The notes under the pieces are model-generated. The model saw only the letters and a program-made list of their open reading frames with translations, did not search any database and was not told the origin of the DNA. A stretch of 17,459 nt of DNA from JAQGMO01 sp050954505 (GTDB taxonomy: Bacteria; Pseudomonadota; Gammaproteobacteria; Burkholderiales; Burkholderiaceae_D), in NCBI GenBank assembly GCA_050954505.1, contig JBPBPY010000421.1, positions 1-17,459 on the forward strand, read 5' to 3'. Position 1 is the first letter of the stretch, and every line of letters starts with the position of its first letter. Made by a program: the position numbers and the translations under genes. Positions 1 to 7,066 of the stretch are shown here, piece by piece.

Positions 1-212
1 CGACTGCGATTCATTAACTGTGTCCAAAACTGCATTGGGCACTATGGAACTGCTGCAGAACGTGCGATTGCGCATGTTACCTTAGTGCCCCCTGGACGCA
101 TCTAAAAGAATGCGGCATTGCTTTCTATTATTTCGTGACAGATGGCCGCATAGCCCCCACCCCTGTCAGAATTCAATGCAATGGTAAGTGATCGTTAGCT
201 GCATTCCAAGGA

Positions 213-968
213 TCAGTTATCGCCTGAAGCTGATTCCAACGTTGCAGCAATCCCCTCTCGCGCCACCACCGCCAGCTCCCGTCGATGCACCCCTTGCGTC
301 GCAATCACCGGCAAGACAATCAATTCCGCCGTGAAGTCCCTCACTGCCAGAACCCGCGCCAGGCTTGACGCAAACGTCGTCTCGCCGACATAGTCGATCG
401 CTGCATGAACCCGCCCGTCGCGCCCGGTGTACCGCAGCGCATAGGGCTGTATCGGCACCTGCGCATCGATTGCTGCTTCGAACAGGTTCGCGTGAAATGG
501 CAGCAGGCTGCCTTGCATCGAGGTCGTCCCTTCGGGGAAAACCGCCACCCGTTCACCGGCGTGAATGCTGGCCACCATGTCCTTGAAGATGCGCCGCACA
601 TCGCGGTTGCGTCCGCGCGCAATGAAGATGGTGCCGGTCTTGGCACACAGCCAGCCGATCAGCGGCCAGTCGCGGATATCGGACTTGGCCACGAAGCGGC
701 ACGGCTGCATGGCATTGATGACAAAGATGTCGAGCCAGGAGACATGGTTGGCGACGATCAACGCCGGACCGGCATGCACTTCTGCGGTTGGCACCGTGAC
801 CTTGAGCCGTACGCCGCAAATTGCCAGCACCTGGGCCGACCAGCGCCGCGTGCGCCCTTGCCGCGCCGCCGCACTGATGTGCGGATAAATCAGCGCCACG
901 ATCAGCAAGCCGTGCAGCAGATGCAGCACGACACGCAGCATGGCGAACATGGCCAGCAGGCGCTTCAC
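213..968 (-). CDS. PlsC-type 1-acyl-glycerol-3-phosphate acyltransferase
   Basis: Membrane-associated acyltransferase of the PlsC/LPLAT family. The expected reaction is transfer of an acyl group to lysophosphatidic acid (or another lyso-lipid) at the inner membrane. Numbered from the GTG at 968 (251 aa), it shows a hydrophobic N-terminal segment (about residues 8-30), the catalytic NHxxxxD motif (H75 to D80, NHVSWLD) and the substrate-binding FPEGT motif (144-148), all at family-typical spacing. I chose GTG 968 because a GAGG sits 8 nt upstream (977-980). A TTG at 986 extends the frame by 6 residues, and an ATG at 950 is a shorter alternative. The gene lies 229 nt after pyrC' on the same strand, so it may be co-transcribed or have its own promoter. 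The exact lyso-lipid substrate cannot be told from sequence; an ornithine-lipid-type acyltransferase is possible. Confidence 0.88.
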   Translation of the reverse strand: MKRLLAMFAMLRVVLHLLHGLLIVALIYPHISAAARQGRTRRWSAQVLAICGVRLKVTVPTAEVHAGPALIVANHVSWLDIFVINAMQPCRFVAKSDIRDWPLIGWLCAKTGTIFIARGRNRDVRRIFKDMVASIHAGERVAVFPEGTTSMQGSLLPFHANLFEAAIDAQVPIQPYALRYTGRDGRVHAAIDYVGETTFASSLARVLAVRDFTAELIVLPVIATQGVHRRELAVVAREGIAATLESASGDN

Positions 969-976
969 GTGGGCTG

Positions 977-980
977 CCTC
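977..980 (-). promoter_or_regulatory. Ribosome binding site deciding the acyltransferase start
   Basis: The minus strand reads GAGG, then 8 nt, then GTG at 968. No comparable Shine-Dalgarno precedes the more upstream in-frame TTG at 986. This favours a 251-residue product. Confidence 0.55.
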
Positions 981-1087
981 ATGCAATACTCATTGGGTGA
1001 GCGTCTTCGTCAATGGCTTCATGAAGGCCGAACCCGACGGGGGATGCACGCGGCCCCGGGCACATGCCAGCCAGGTTCAACGGGGCC

Positions 1088-1127
1088 AAAAATCGATCGC
1101 AATTGAACGCAATCGAAAACTATCGAA
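1088..1127. repeat. Degenerate 10-bp tandem repeat between pyrC' and the acyltransferase gene
   Basis: Four consecutive 10-mers on the plus strand read aaaaatcgat, cgcaattgaa, cgcaatcgaa and aactatcgaa. Units 2 and 3 differ at one base, and units 3 and 4 share the ATCGAA end. The tract is AT-richer than its surroundings and lies in a 229-nt non-coding gap. Function is unknown; it could be a binding site or a decayed minisatellite. Confidence 0.45.
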
Positions 1128-1144
1128 CACAAACCGGACGCAGG

Positions 1145-1183
1145 CCAGACTCGCTGCGCAGGTCCAATCCAGACTCGCCGCGC
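1145..1183. repeat. 24-bp-spaced direct repeat beside the pyrC' 3' end
   Basis: Two 15-mers, ccagactcgctgcgc (1145-1159) and ccagactcgccgcgc (1169-1183), differ at one base and start 24 bp apart. A further partial copy (gctcgccgcg) follows towards the pyrC' stop. Together with the 10-bp repeats next to it, this gap looks repeat-built rather than random. No function is assigned. Confidence 0.4.
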
Positions 1184-1197
1184 GGCTCGCCGCGATG

Positions 1198-2496
1198 TCA
1201 CCGCGAAGCCGAACGCGAGAATACCACCTGCCCTGCAACGATGGTCTGTTGCACCTGCCCTTCCAGTTCATACCCCAGAAACGGCGTGTGCTTGCCCTGG
1301 CTGGCCAGTGCATTGGCCGTCACCAGCCAGCGTGCCTGCGGATCGAACAGGCAGATGTCGGCAGCGCTGCCGACGGCAAGCTGCCCGCATGGCAGGCCCA
1401 CCACCTTGGCCGCTTCCGACGTGACCTTGGCCACGGCCTGGGAAACCAGGTCCCAGCCCGGCCGGCCGTTGTCGCCGGCCCAGCGCAGCGCCAGCGATAG
1501 CAGCAGTTCCAGTCCCGTGGCACCGGGCGAGGCTTCGCCGAACGGCAGCATTTTTTCGTCGTCGTCGACCGGCGTGTGGTCGGAGCAGATGACATCGATG
1601 GTGCCGTCGAGCAGGCCGGCCTGGATTGCATCGCGGTCGCGCTGCGAGCGCAGCGGCGGTGTCAGGCGTGCATTTGGATCGAAGAAGCCGATGTCGGCAT
1701 CGGTCAGGTGGACATGATGGGCGCCGACGTCGCAGCTCAATGCCAGACCTTCCTTCTTGGCGCCGCGCACCAGTTCCACACCGGCAGCCGATGAAATGCG
1801 GCACAGGTGCACGCGCGCGCCGGTGGCGCGCATGAGTTCGAAAATCGTGTGCAGGGCAATCGTCTCGGCCATCACCGGCACGCCGGACAGGCCCAGGCGC
1901 GAGGCGATCGGGCCTGAATGGGCAATGCCGCCCTTGCCCAGATGCGGGTCCTGGGCGCGCAGCCAGACCGTGTAGTTGAAGGTCTTGGCATACTGCATGG
2001 CGCGCAGCAGCACCGTGGTGTCGAAGACCGGGCAGTCGGCCTGGGAGAAGCCGACGCAGCCGGCATCGGTAAGTTCCGCCATCTCCGTCAGGGCCTGGCC
2101 TTTCAGGCCCACCGTCAAGGCGCCCAGCGGATACACATGGGCCTGGTTCAAATTGCGCGCGCGGTGCGTGAGCATTTCCACCAGACCCGGTTCATCGAGC
2201 ACCGGATCGGTGTCGGGTGGGCAAACCAGGCTGGTGACGCCGCCCTGCACTGCCGCCTGCAGTTCGGACTCCAGCGTGGCCTTGTATTCATAGCCGGGTT
2301 CGCGCAGCCGTGCGCTCAGGTCGACCAGGCCGGGAATGACCACCAGGCCGGCGGCATCGATGGTGCGGTCGGCGCGGAAGTTGTCGGGCGCTTCGCCAAT
2401 GGCGGCCACGCGGCCGTCAATGATGTAGAGGTCGTTCATGCCGTCGACCTGGTTGGCCGGGTCGATCAGGCGGCCGTTCGTGATATGCAGATTCAT
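1198..2496 (-). CDS. pyrC': Non-catalytic dihydroorotase-like subunit PyrC' (PyrX type)
   Basis: Amidohydrolase-fold protein of 432 aa, class I dihydroorotase family. The fold landmarks remain (GLVDL...LREPG near 56-68, the GAHHVHL segment, and SDHTP at 305-309), but the metal ligands are gone. The HxH of active enzymes is S61-x-R63, the FSDD aspartate is replaced in FSQAD (150-154), the next His is R180 in LRAQD, and the following one is R233 in LCRIS. Only the last aspartate (D306) survives. This is the pattern of PyrC' of Pseudomonas-type aspartate transcarbamoylase, where it is needed to assemble PyrB but does not hydrolyse dihydroorotate. The ATG at 2496 lies 2 nt after the pyrB stop, which indicates coupling. 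A TTG at 2502 overlapping that stop is the alternative start. A true class II pyrC should exist elsewhere in the genome. Automatic annotation would probably call this gene a functional dihydroorotase. Confidence 0.9.
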   Translation of the reverse strand: MNLHITNGRLIDPANQVDGMNDLYIIDGRVAAIGEAPDNFRADRTIDAAGLVVIPGLVDLSARLREPGYEYKATLESELQAAVQGGVTSLVCPPDTDPVLDEPGLVEMLTHRARNLNQAHVYPLGALTVGLKGQALTEMAELTDAGCVGFSQADCPVFDTTVLLRAMQYAKTFNYTVWLRAQDPHLGKGGIAHSGPIASRLGLSGVPVMAETIALHTIFELMRATGARVHLCRISSAAGVELVRGAKKEGLALSCDVGAHHVHLTDADIGFFDPNARLTPPLRSQRDRDAIQAGLLDGTIDVICSDHTPVDDDEKMLPFGEASPGATGLELLLSLALRWAGDNGRPGWDLVSQAVAKVTSEAAKVVGLPCGQLAVGSAADICLFDPQARWLVTANALASQGKHTPFLGYELEGQVQQTIVAGQVVFSRSASR

Positions 2497-2498
2497 GT

Positions 2499-3458
2499 TC
2501 AATTGCCCGCCAAAATACTCATTACCGCCATGCGCACCGCAATGCCGAATGTCACCTGCGGCAGGATCACCGCCTGCGGCCCGTCGGCCACTGCCGAATC
2601 GATTTCCACCCCGCGGTTCATCGGCCCGGGATGCATGACGATGGCGTCCGGCTTGGCATACGCCAGCCGTTCCGGCGTCAAGCCATAACTCTTGAAAAAT
2701 TCTTGCGCCGAGGGCAGCAGCGCCCCGCTCATGCGCTCGTTCTGCAGGCGCAGCATGATGATGACATCGACATCCTTCAAGCCTTCCTTCATGTCGGTGA
2801 ATACCCGCACGCCCATCTGCTCGAGCCCGCCCGGCAGCAGCGTCAGCGGTCCGATCACGCGCACTTCTGGCACGCCCAGCGTGGTCAGGCCATGAATGTC
2901 GGAACGCGCCACGCGGCTGTGCAGCACATCGCCGACAATGGCCACGCGCAAATTGGTGAAGTCCTTCTTGTAGTGGCGGATGGTGTACATGTCCAGCAAA
3001 CCCTGGGTCGGATGCGCATGGCGGCCATCGCCGGCGTTGACCACATGGACATGCGATTGCCCGGTTTGCGTCAGGTGCTTGGCGATCATGTAGGGCGCGC
3101 CCGACTGCGAATGGCGCACCACGAACATGTCGGCATGCATGGCTGCGAGGTTGTCGATGGTGTCGAGCAGCGACTCGCCCTTGCTGGCGCTGGAGGCGTT
3201 GATGTTGAGGTTGATGACATCGGCCGACAGGCGCTTGGAGGCGATCTCGAAAGTGGTGCGGGTGCGCGTGGAGTTTTCAAAGAACAGGTTGAAGACGCTC
3301 TTGCCGCGCATGAGCGGCACCTTCTTGACTTCGCGGTCGCTGATGCCGACAAACGAGGAAGCAGTGTCGAGGATGCGGGTGACGACGGCCTTGGGCAAGC
3401 CTTCGATGGTCAGCAGGTGCTGGAGTTCGCCATCTTGATTCAGTTGCGGGTTATGCAT
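2499..3458 (-). CDS. pyrB: Aspartate carbamoyltransferase catalytic subunit PyrB
   Basis: Catalyses carbamoyl phosphate + L-aspartate to N-carbamoyl-aspartate, the first committed step of pyrimidine synthesis, in the cytoplasm. The 319-aa protein shows the carbamoyl-phosphate loop STRTR (63-67, in FENSTRTRTTF), the KGES loop (93-96), HPTQGLLD (149-156), GDVLHSRVARS, the aspartate-binding LRLQNERM, and HPGPMNRGVEI near the C-terminus. All catalytic signatures are intact. The frame stays open further upstream, but the start is set by homology: MHNPQLN begins at 3458, overlapping the pyrR stop by 8 nt. No pyrI regulatory-subunit gene is present. The adjacent inactive pyrC' indicates the class A (PyrB-PyrC') holoenzyme known from Pseudomonas. 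Confidence 0.96.
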   Translation of the reverse strand: MHNPQLNQDGELQHLLTIEGLPKAVVTRILDTASSFVGISDREVKKVPLMRGKSVFNLFFENSTRTRTTFEIASKRLSADVINLNINASSASKGESLLDTIDNLAAMHADMFVVRHSQSGAPYMIAKHLTQTGQSHVHVVNAGDGRHAHPTQGLLDMYTIRHYKKDFTNLRVAIVGDVLHSRVARSDIHGLTTLGVPEVRVIGPLTLLPGGLEQMGVRVFTDMKEGLKDVDVIIMLRLQNERMSGALLPSAQEFFKSYGLTPERLAYAKPDAIVMHPGPMNRGVEIDSAVADGPQAVILPQVTFGIAVRMAVMSILAGN

Positions 3459-3957
3459 GATCGACTGTGAAGGAAAAGCGGCCGTCATCGGCCCGTTGCA
3501 ACACGAGCTGGCGGTCTGCCGGCAGCTCGACGGTGGTGGCGATAAAATCTGCCGCGATCGGCAGCTCGCGTCCGCCACGGTCGGCCAGTGCCGCCAGCAG
3601 GATGCGCGCCGGGCGGCCATAGTCGAACAATTCATTGATGGCCGCGCGCGTGGTGCGGCCGGTGTAGAGCACATCGTCGACCAGCAGGATGGTGGCGCCA
3701 TTCACATCGAAGGGAATCTGGCTCGGCTTGACCTCCACCGGCAAACCCTTTTCGGCATAGTCGTCGCGGTAGAACGAGACATCGATGGTGCCGAAGCGTT
3801 CGGTCAATTGCATGTCCTGCGCCAGGCGCTCGGCCAGCCAGGCGCCACCGGAATGGATGCCGACGATGGCCAGCTGTTCGGCCACCGCCAGTGCAGTGCG
3901 GATTTGTTGCGCCAGCGCGCCGTACAGCGCTTCGGCGTCAAGGTCGGATGGTTTCAT
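3451..3957 (-). CDS. pyrR: PyrR-type PRPP-binding regulator / uracil phosphoribosyltransferase
   Basis: PyrR family, type I phosphoribosyltransferase fold, 168 aa. The PRPP loop is complete (LLVDDVLYTGRTTRA, about 91-105), and the PyrR-typical SFYRDDY (61-67) and GIHSGG (33-38) segments are present. Expected activity is uracil + PRPP to UMP. In Firmicutes the family also binds pyr leader RNA to control attenuation. The ATG overlaps the ruvX stop by 4 nt (ATGA), and its own stop overlaps pyrB by 8 nt, so no attenuator can sit between pyrR and pyrB as it does in Bacillus. Any regulatory role here must act elsewhere, for example at the operon promoter. Activity is inferred from motifs only. Confidence 0.93.
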   Translation of the reverse strand: MKPSDLDAEALYGALAQQIRTALAVAEQLAIVGIHSGGAWLAERLAQDMQLTERFGTIDVSFYRDDYAEKGLPVEVKPSQIPFDVNGATILLVDDVLYTGRTTRAAINELFDYGRPARILLAALADRGGRELPIAADFIATTVELPADRQLVLQRADDGRFSFTVDHA

Positions 3958-4382
3958 GGCAGTGGCAGTTCGGCAAGTGATGGTGTTGAGGTTGGATCAG
4001 GATCGGGTTCATCGAAATACTGCTGCAGGATCACCGCAGCGGCTTTGGCGTCGATGCGCTCGCCGCGCTGGCGGGCAATGACGGCAGAAGAATAGCGCTC
4101 GTCGACAAGCGTGGTGGCCAGGCCGAAGCGGCCGTTCAGCTGGTTGGCAAAACGCTTGCAGCGTTGTGTCATTTCATGGTCGGCGCCGTCGGGGTGGCAC
4201 GGCAGGCCGACCACGCACAGCGCTGGCTGCCATTGCGCCACCAGCTCTGCGAGGGCGGCAAATTTACCCTCGTTGGTGGCGGACTCGACGATTGTCAGCG
4301 GCTGGGCCTGGCGGATGGTGGTGTTGCCAACAGCCACGCCGATGCGCTTGAGACCGAAGTCGAATGCCAGCACAGTCTTCAC
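3954..4382 (-). CDS. ruvX: Putative pre-16S rRNA nuclease / Holliday junction resolvase-like RuvX (YqgF)
   Basis: RNase H-fold YqgF/RuvX family, 142 aa including a non-conserved proline- and acid-rich tail. The N-terminal aspartate motif AFDFGLKRIGVAVG holds the first catalytic Asp at residue 8. VVGLP, VDERYSS (the DER motif) and DAKAAAVILQQYFD (the third acidic site) follow in the family order, so the active site looks intact. The family takes part in maturation of the 16S rRNA 5' end in E. coli and was first proposed as an alternative Holliday junction resolvase. The start is GTG at 4382; no strong Shine-Dalgarno is visible. The gene is 30 nt downstream of yqgE, its usual partner, and overlaps pyrR by 4 nt. 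Confidence 0.93.
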   Translation of the reverse strand: MKTVLAFDFGLKRIGVAVGNTTIRQAQPLTIVESATNEGKFAALAELVAQWQPALCVVGLPCHPDGADHEMTQRCKRFANQLNGRFGLATTLVDERYSSAVIARQRGERIDAKAAAVILQQYFDEPDPDPTSTPSLAELPLP

Positions 4383-4412
4383 AGCGAACAGGCAAGCAGC
4401 GCCAGCCGGATA

Positions 4413-5111
4413 TCAAGCATGTCCCGCCTCGCCGGACAGCATCAGCGGGTCGACGCCGAGCAGCTTCAGCGCAGCGGCAAAACGTGCCTCGATGGGCAGG
4501 TCGAAAATGATTTGCGGGTCGGCCGCCACGGTCAGCCAGCCATTGCCGCCGATTTCTTCCTCGAGCTGGCCAGCGCTCCAGCCGGCGCAGCCCAGCGTCA
4601 CCAGAAGGCGGCCCGGGCCTTCGCCGGTGGCGACCGCTTCAAGCACATCGCGCGAAGTGGTCAAGGAAATCTCGTCGCTGACCTTCATCATGGAAGAAAA
4701 TTCGCCGCGCGGCGCATGCAGCACGAAGCCGCGCTCGACCTGCACCGGGCCGCCAAACATCACCGGACCGGCGCCGATGGTTTCGCGCTCGGCGCTGGGC
4801 TTGGCCGGCGGCACTGCAGCCTCGTCGACCTTCAGGTCGATGCGCTCGAGCAGCACATCCATGGTCATGTCGGTGGGCTTGTTGATGATCACGCCCAGCG
4901 CGCCCGAGGGATTGTGTTCGCACAAATACACCACACTGCCGCTGAAGACCGAGTCCAGCATGGAGGGCATGGCGATGAGGAAATGATTGGCGAGGTTCAG
5001 CTCGGGGGGCAGGCTGTGGTCGGAAGATTGCGGAAACACATACCCGTCCGGTGGCTTGCCCGGTTGGTGTATGGCTTTGGATGGCTTGCTTTGCTTCGGC
5101 ATGGGAGACAT
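4413..5111 (-). CDS. yqgE: YqgE/AlgH family (UPF0301) protein
   Basis: 232 aa, cytoplasmic, biochemical function unknown. It was named AlgH after an alginate-regulation phenotype in Pseudomonas. Family hallmarks are clear: NHFLIAMPSMLDSVFSGSVVY and CEHNPSGALGVIINKP (about 42-79), FGGPVQVERGFVLH, and GCAGWSAGQLEEEIGGNGWL near the C-terminus. About 35-40 hydrophilic, lysine/proline-rich residues precede the point where most family members begin. No in-frame ATG lies nearer the conserved core, so ATG 5111 (or 5102) is used, without a visible Shine-Dalgarno. It is the first gene of the yqgE-ruvX-pyrR-pyrB-pyrC' run and faces phr across a 262-nt divergent spacer. Confidence 0.93.
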   Translation of the reverse strand: MSPMPKQSKPSKAIHQPGKPPDGYVFPQSSDHSLPPELNLANHFLIAMPSMLDSVFSGSVVYLCEHNPSGALGVIINKPTDMTMDVLLERIDLKVDEAAVPPAKPSAERETIGAGPVMFGGPVQVERGFVLHAPRGEFSSMMKVSDEISLTTSRDVLEAVATGEGPGRLLVTLGCAGWSAGQLEEEIGGNGWLTVAADPQIIFDLPIEARFAAALKLLGVDPLMLSGEAGHA

Positions 5112-5158
5112 TTTAGCAGCATTGACGGCGCTTTTTTGTCACGGACCCGACTTGCCAC

Positions 5159-5246
5159 CTGGTTGGTGGCTGGCAGGCAGTTGGCAGGTGTCTGGCAAAT
5201 ACTTGACAGATACCTGGCAAATGCTTGGCGAACACCTGATTGCCGC
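5159..5246. repeat. Degenerate 11-bp tandem repeat array in the yqgE/phr divergent spacer
   Basis: Eight contiguous 11-mers on the plus strand: ctggttggtgg, ctggcaggcag, ttggcaggtgt, ctggcaaatac, ttgacagatac, ctggcaaatgc, ttggcgaacac, ctgattgccgc. The consensus is close to YTGGCAaatac. In the six inner copies the first base alternates C,T,C,T,C,T, which suggests a 22-bp (11+11) higher-order unit. The period is near one helical turn, so copies would face the same side of the DNA. The array starts 48 nt upstream of yqgE and ends 127 nt upstream of phr. A DNA-binding array for divergent control is possible, as is a decayed minisatellite. The 262-nt spacer (5112-5373) shows no ORF and no clear -35/-10 pair. 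Confidence 0.65.
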
Positions 5247-5373
5247 AAGGATACGGCACGATATCGCCGGCAGATGAACCATATCAACCATCGTGCAGAG
5301 TCTGCGGGATGGATGCCGCCTGGCCCCTGCCGGTACGGTACAGTGTCACGCTTGCATTCAACGACCAATCGAC

Positions 5374-6906
5374 ATGGCCCAATTCGACAAATCCCTGGTG
5401 TGGTTCCGGCGCGACTTGCGCTGCTTTGACAATGCTGCCTTGAGTGAAGCGCTGGCGCGCAGCAAACAGGTGTATTGCGTCTTCATCTTCGACACCGACA
5501 TCCTGGCGCCGCTGCATGAGGACACCTTCAGCAGCGGCAAAGGCGCAAACGCTGGCACGCCGGACCGCAGGGTGGAATTCATCCATGCCAGCATCACCGA
5601 ACTCGAGGCTGAAATGCGTGCGCTCGGCGGTGCCCTGATCGTGCTGCATGGCGCCGCTCCGGCGCTGTTGCCGGAATTGGCTGCCAATCTTGGGGTACAG
5701 GCCGTGTTCGTCAACCGCGACTACGAGCCCGATGCAATTGAACGCGACCATCGTGTGGCCGGCGTGCTGCAGGCCGAAGGCCGCCAGTTGCTGGCTTTCA
5801 AGGACCAGGCGATCTTCGAGCAAAACGAGGTGCTGAGCCTGTCCGGCAAACCGTACACGGTATTTACACCCTACAAAAATGCCTGGCTGAAAAAACTGGC
5901 TGCAACGGAAATGCCGCCATCGGCCAATCCATGGCTGGTCGGCTACCTGCCCGAACCCGGACATGAGCGTCTGGCCAAACCGCCGGCCCACATTGGCCAT
6001 GGCCGGATTCCCGCACTGCAGGCGCTGGGCTTTGCAGCAACCAACCTGTCCGAGCTCGGCATTCCGACCGGCATGTCGGGCGGCCAGAAACTGCTCGACG
6101 AATTCCTGCTGCGCATTGCCGACTACAAGCACGCGCGCGATTACCCGGCCGTCAAGGGCGGGTCATACCTGTCGGTGCACCTGCGTTTCGGTACGGTGTC
6201 GGTGCGTTCGCTGGCACGGCGCGCACTCGAGGCCATGCTCTCGGGCGAAGGCGGCGAAGGCGCGGCGGTGTGGCTGTCGGAACTGGTGTGGCGCGATTTT
6301 TATTTCATGATCCTGTACCAGAATCCACATGTCGCCGCCGGCGCCTTCAAGCCGGTGTACGACAAGATCGAATGGGAAGGCGGCGACGATGCCCAGGCGC
6401 GGTTTCTGGCCTGGTGCGAGGGACGCACCGGCTATCCGCTGGTCGATGCGGCAATGGCACAGATCAACCACTCCGGCTACATGCACAATCGCCTGCGCAT
6501 GGTGACGGCCTGCTTCCTGATCAAGGACCTGGGCATCGACTGGCGCTGGGGCGAGCGCTATTTTGCCCGCGTGCTCAATGACTTCGACATGTCGGCCAAC
6601 AACGGCGGCTGGCAGTGGGCATCGTCTTCCGGCTGCGACGCCCAGCCCTACTTCCGGATTTTCAACCCGGTCACGCAATCGGAGAAATTCGATGGCCAGG
6701 GCAAGTTCATCCGCCACTACCTGCCGCAACTGGCCAAGTTGACCAACAAGGAAATCCACGCGCCGTGGCTGGTCTCGCGCGAACGCCTGAGCCAGGCCGG
6801 CGTGACGCTGGGCGACAATTATCCCGCCCCGCTGGTCGATCATGCCGAGGCGCGGGCCGCCACGCTGGCCCGCTATGCGGTCGTCAAAGGCGTGCCCGGC
6901 GATTGA
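5374..6906 (+). CDS. phr: Deoxyribodipyrimidine photolyase (class I CPD photolyase)
   Basis: Light-driven repair of cyclobutane pyrimidine dimers using FADH-, with an antenna cofactor bound to the N-terminal domain. The 510-aa protein has the DNA photolyase alpha/beta domain starting at LVWFRRDLR (about 7-15) and the helical FAD domain from about residue 215. The latter contains KGGSYLSVHLRFGTVS, ELVWRDFYFMILYQNPH, GYPLVDAAMAQ, GYMHNRLRMVTACFL, and the diagnostic NNGGWQWASS / GCDAQPYFRIFNP run near 408-430. All are typical of class I CPD photolyases rather than cryptochrome-DASH or FeS-BCP types. Length is near the usual 450-500 aa. ATG 5374 is chosen because the family N-terminus begins there; the frame is open upstream to a GTG at 5293. 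Monocistronic, divergent from the pyr operon and convergent with the rhomboid gene. Light regulation is not visible. Confidence 0.95.
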   Translation: MAQFDKSLVWFRRDLRCFDNAALSEALARSKQVYCVFIFDTDILAPLHEDTFSSGKGANAGTPDRRVEFIHASITELEAEMRALGGALIVLHGAAPALLPELAANLGVQAVFVNRDYEPDAIERDHRVAGVLQAEGRQLLAFKDQAIFEQNEVLSLSGKPYTVFTPYKNAWLKKLAATEMPPSANPWLVGYLPEPGHERLAKPPAHIGHGRIPALQALGFAATNLSELGIPTGMSGGQKLLDEFLLRIADYKHARDYPAVKGGSYLSVHLRFGTVSVRSLARRALEAMLSGEGGEGAAVWLSELVWRDFYFMILYQNPHVAAGAFKPVYDKIEWEGGDDAQARFLAWCEGRTGYPLVDAAMAQINHSGYMHNRLRMVTACFLIKDLGIDWRWGERYFARVLNDFDMSANNGGWQWASSSGCDAQPYFRIFNPVTQSEKFDGQGKFIRHYLPQLAKLTNKEIHAPWLVSRERLSQAGVTLGDNYPAPLVDHAEARAATLARYAVVKGVPGD

Positions 6907-6999
6907 AGCATGGCGCCGCCTCTGTCCTGGCTGCGCATCACTGTACGGCGTGCACCATCGGTGGCCAGCCTGGCGCTCGGTGCGGGCAGGCGGGCTTGC

Positions 7000-7020
7000 C
7001 CAGCCGGGTTGCCCGGCTGG
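7000..7020. terminator. Perfect 9-bp hairpin at the phr/rhomboid convergent junction
   Basis: ccagccggg, loop ttg, cccggctgg is a perfect 9-bp GC-rich stem with a 3-nt loop. It lies in the 160-nt gap between the phr stop (6906) and the rhomboid stop (7067). The position fits a bidirectional terminator, but there is no T-run on either side. It could instead stabilise mRNA 3' ends. Confidence 0.45.
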
Positions 7021-7066
7021 CCCGGATGGCGCGACTGCTGCGGCTGCGGCTGCCAACAGCCGGCAT

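Noticed and set aside
1..212. Possible gene or RNA at the left edge
   Set aside because: No frame of useful length, no family match and no clear hairpin with U-tract; it is only AT-richer than its surroundings.
1052..1087. ggccccg...cggggcc followed by aaaaa as a terminator
   Set aside because: The A-run would have to be a T-run downstream of the stem. On the minus strand the T-run comes before the stem, so the order is wrong for either direction.
2631..3470. 279-residue plus-strand frame opposite pyrB
   Set aside because: pyrB is unmistakable on the minus strand; this product is a His/Gln/Asp-rich shadow.
5106..5115. TAAAAT on the minus strand as a -10 for a leaderless yqgE transcript
   Set aside because: It overlaps the ATG at 5111, and the nearest -35-like GTGACA is 21 nt away, too far for a standard promoter.
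5203..5208. TTGACA within the 11-bp array as a -35 box for phr
   Set aside because: It is one unit of the repeat, and no acceptable -10 lies 16-18 nt downstream (sequence there is tggcga/ggcgaa).
4164..5429. 421-residue plus-strand frame across ruvX/yqgE
   Set aside because: It is antisense to two well-supported conserved genes and runs into the phr start; no domain seen.
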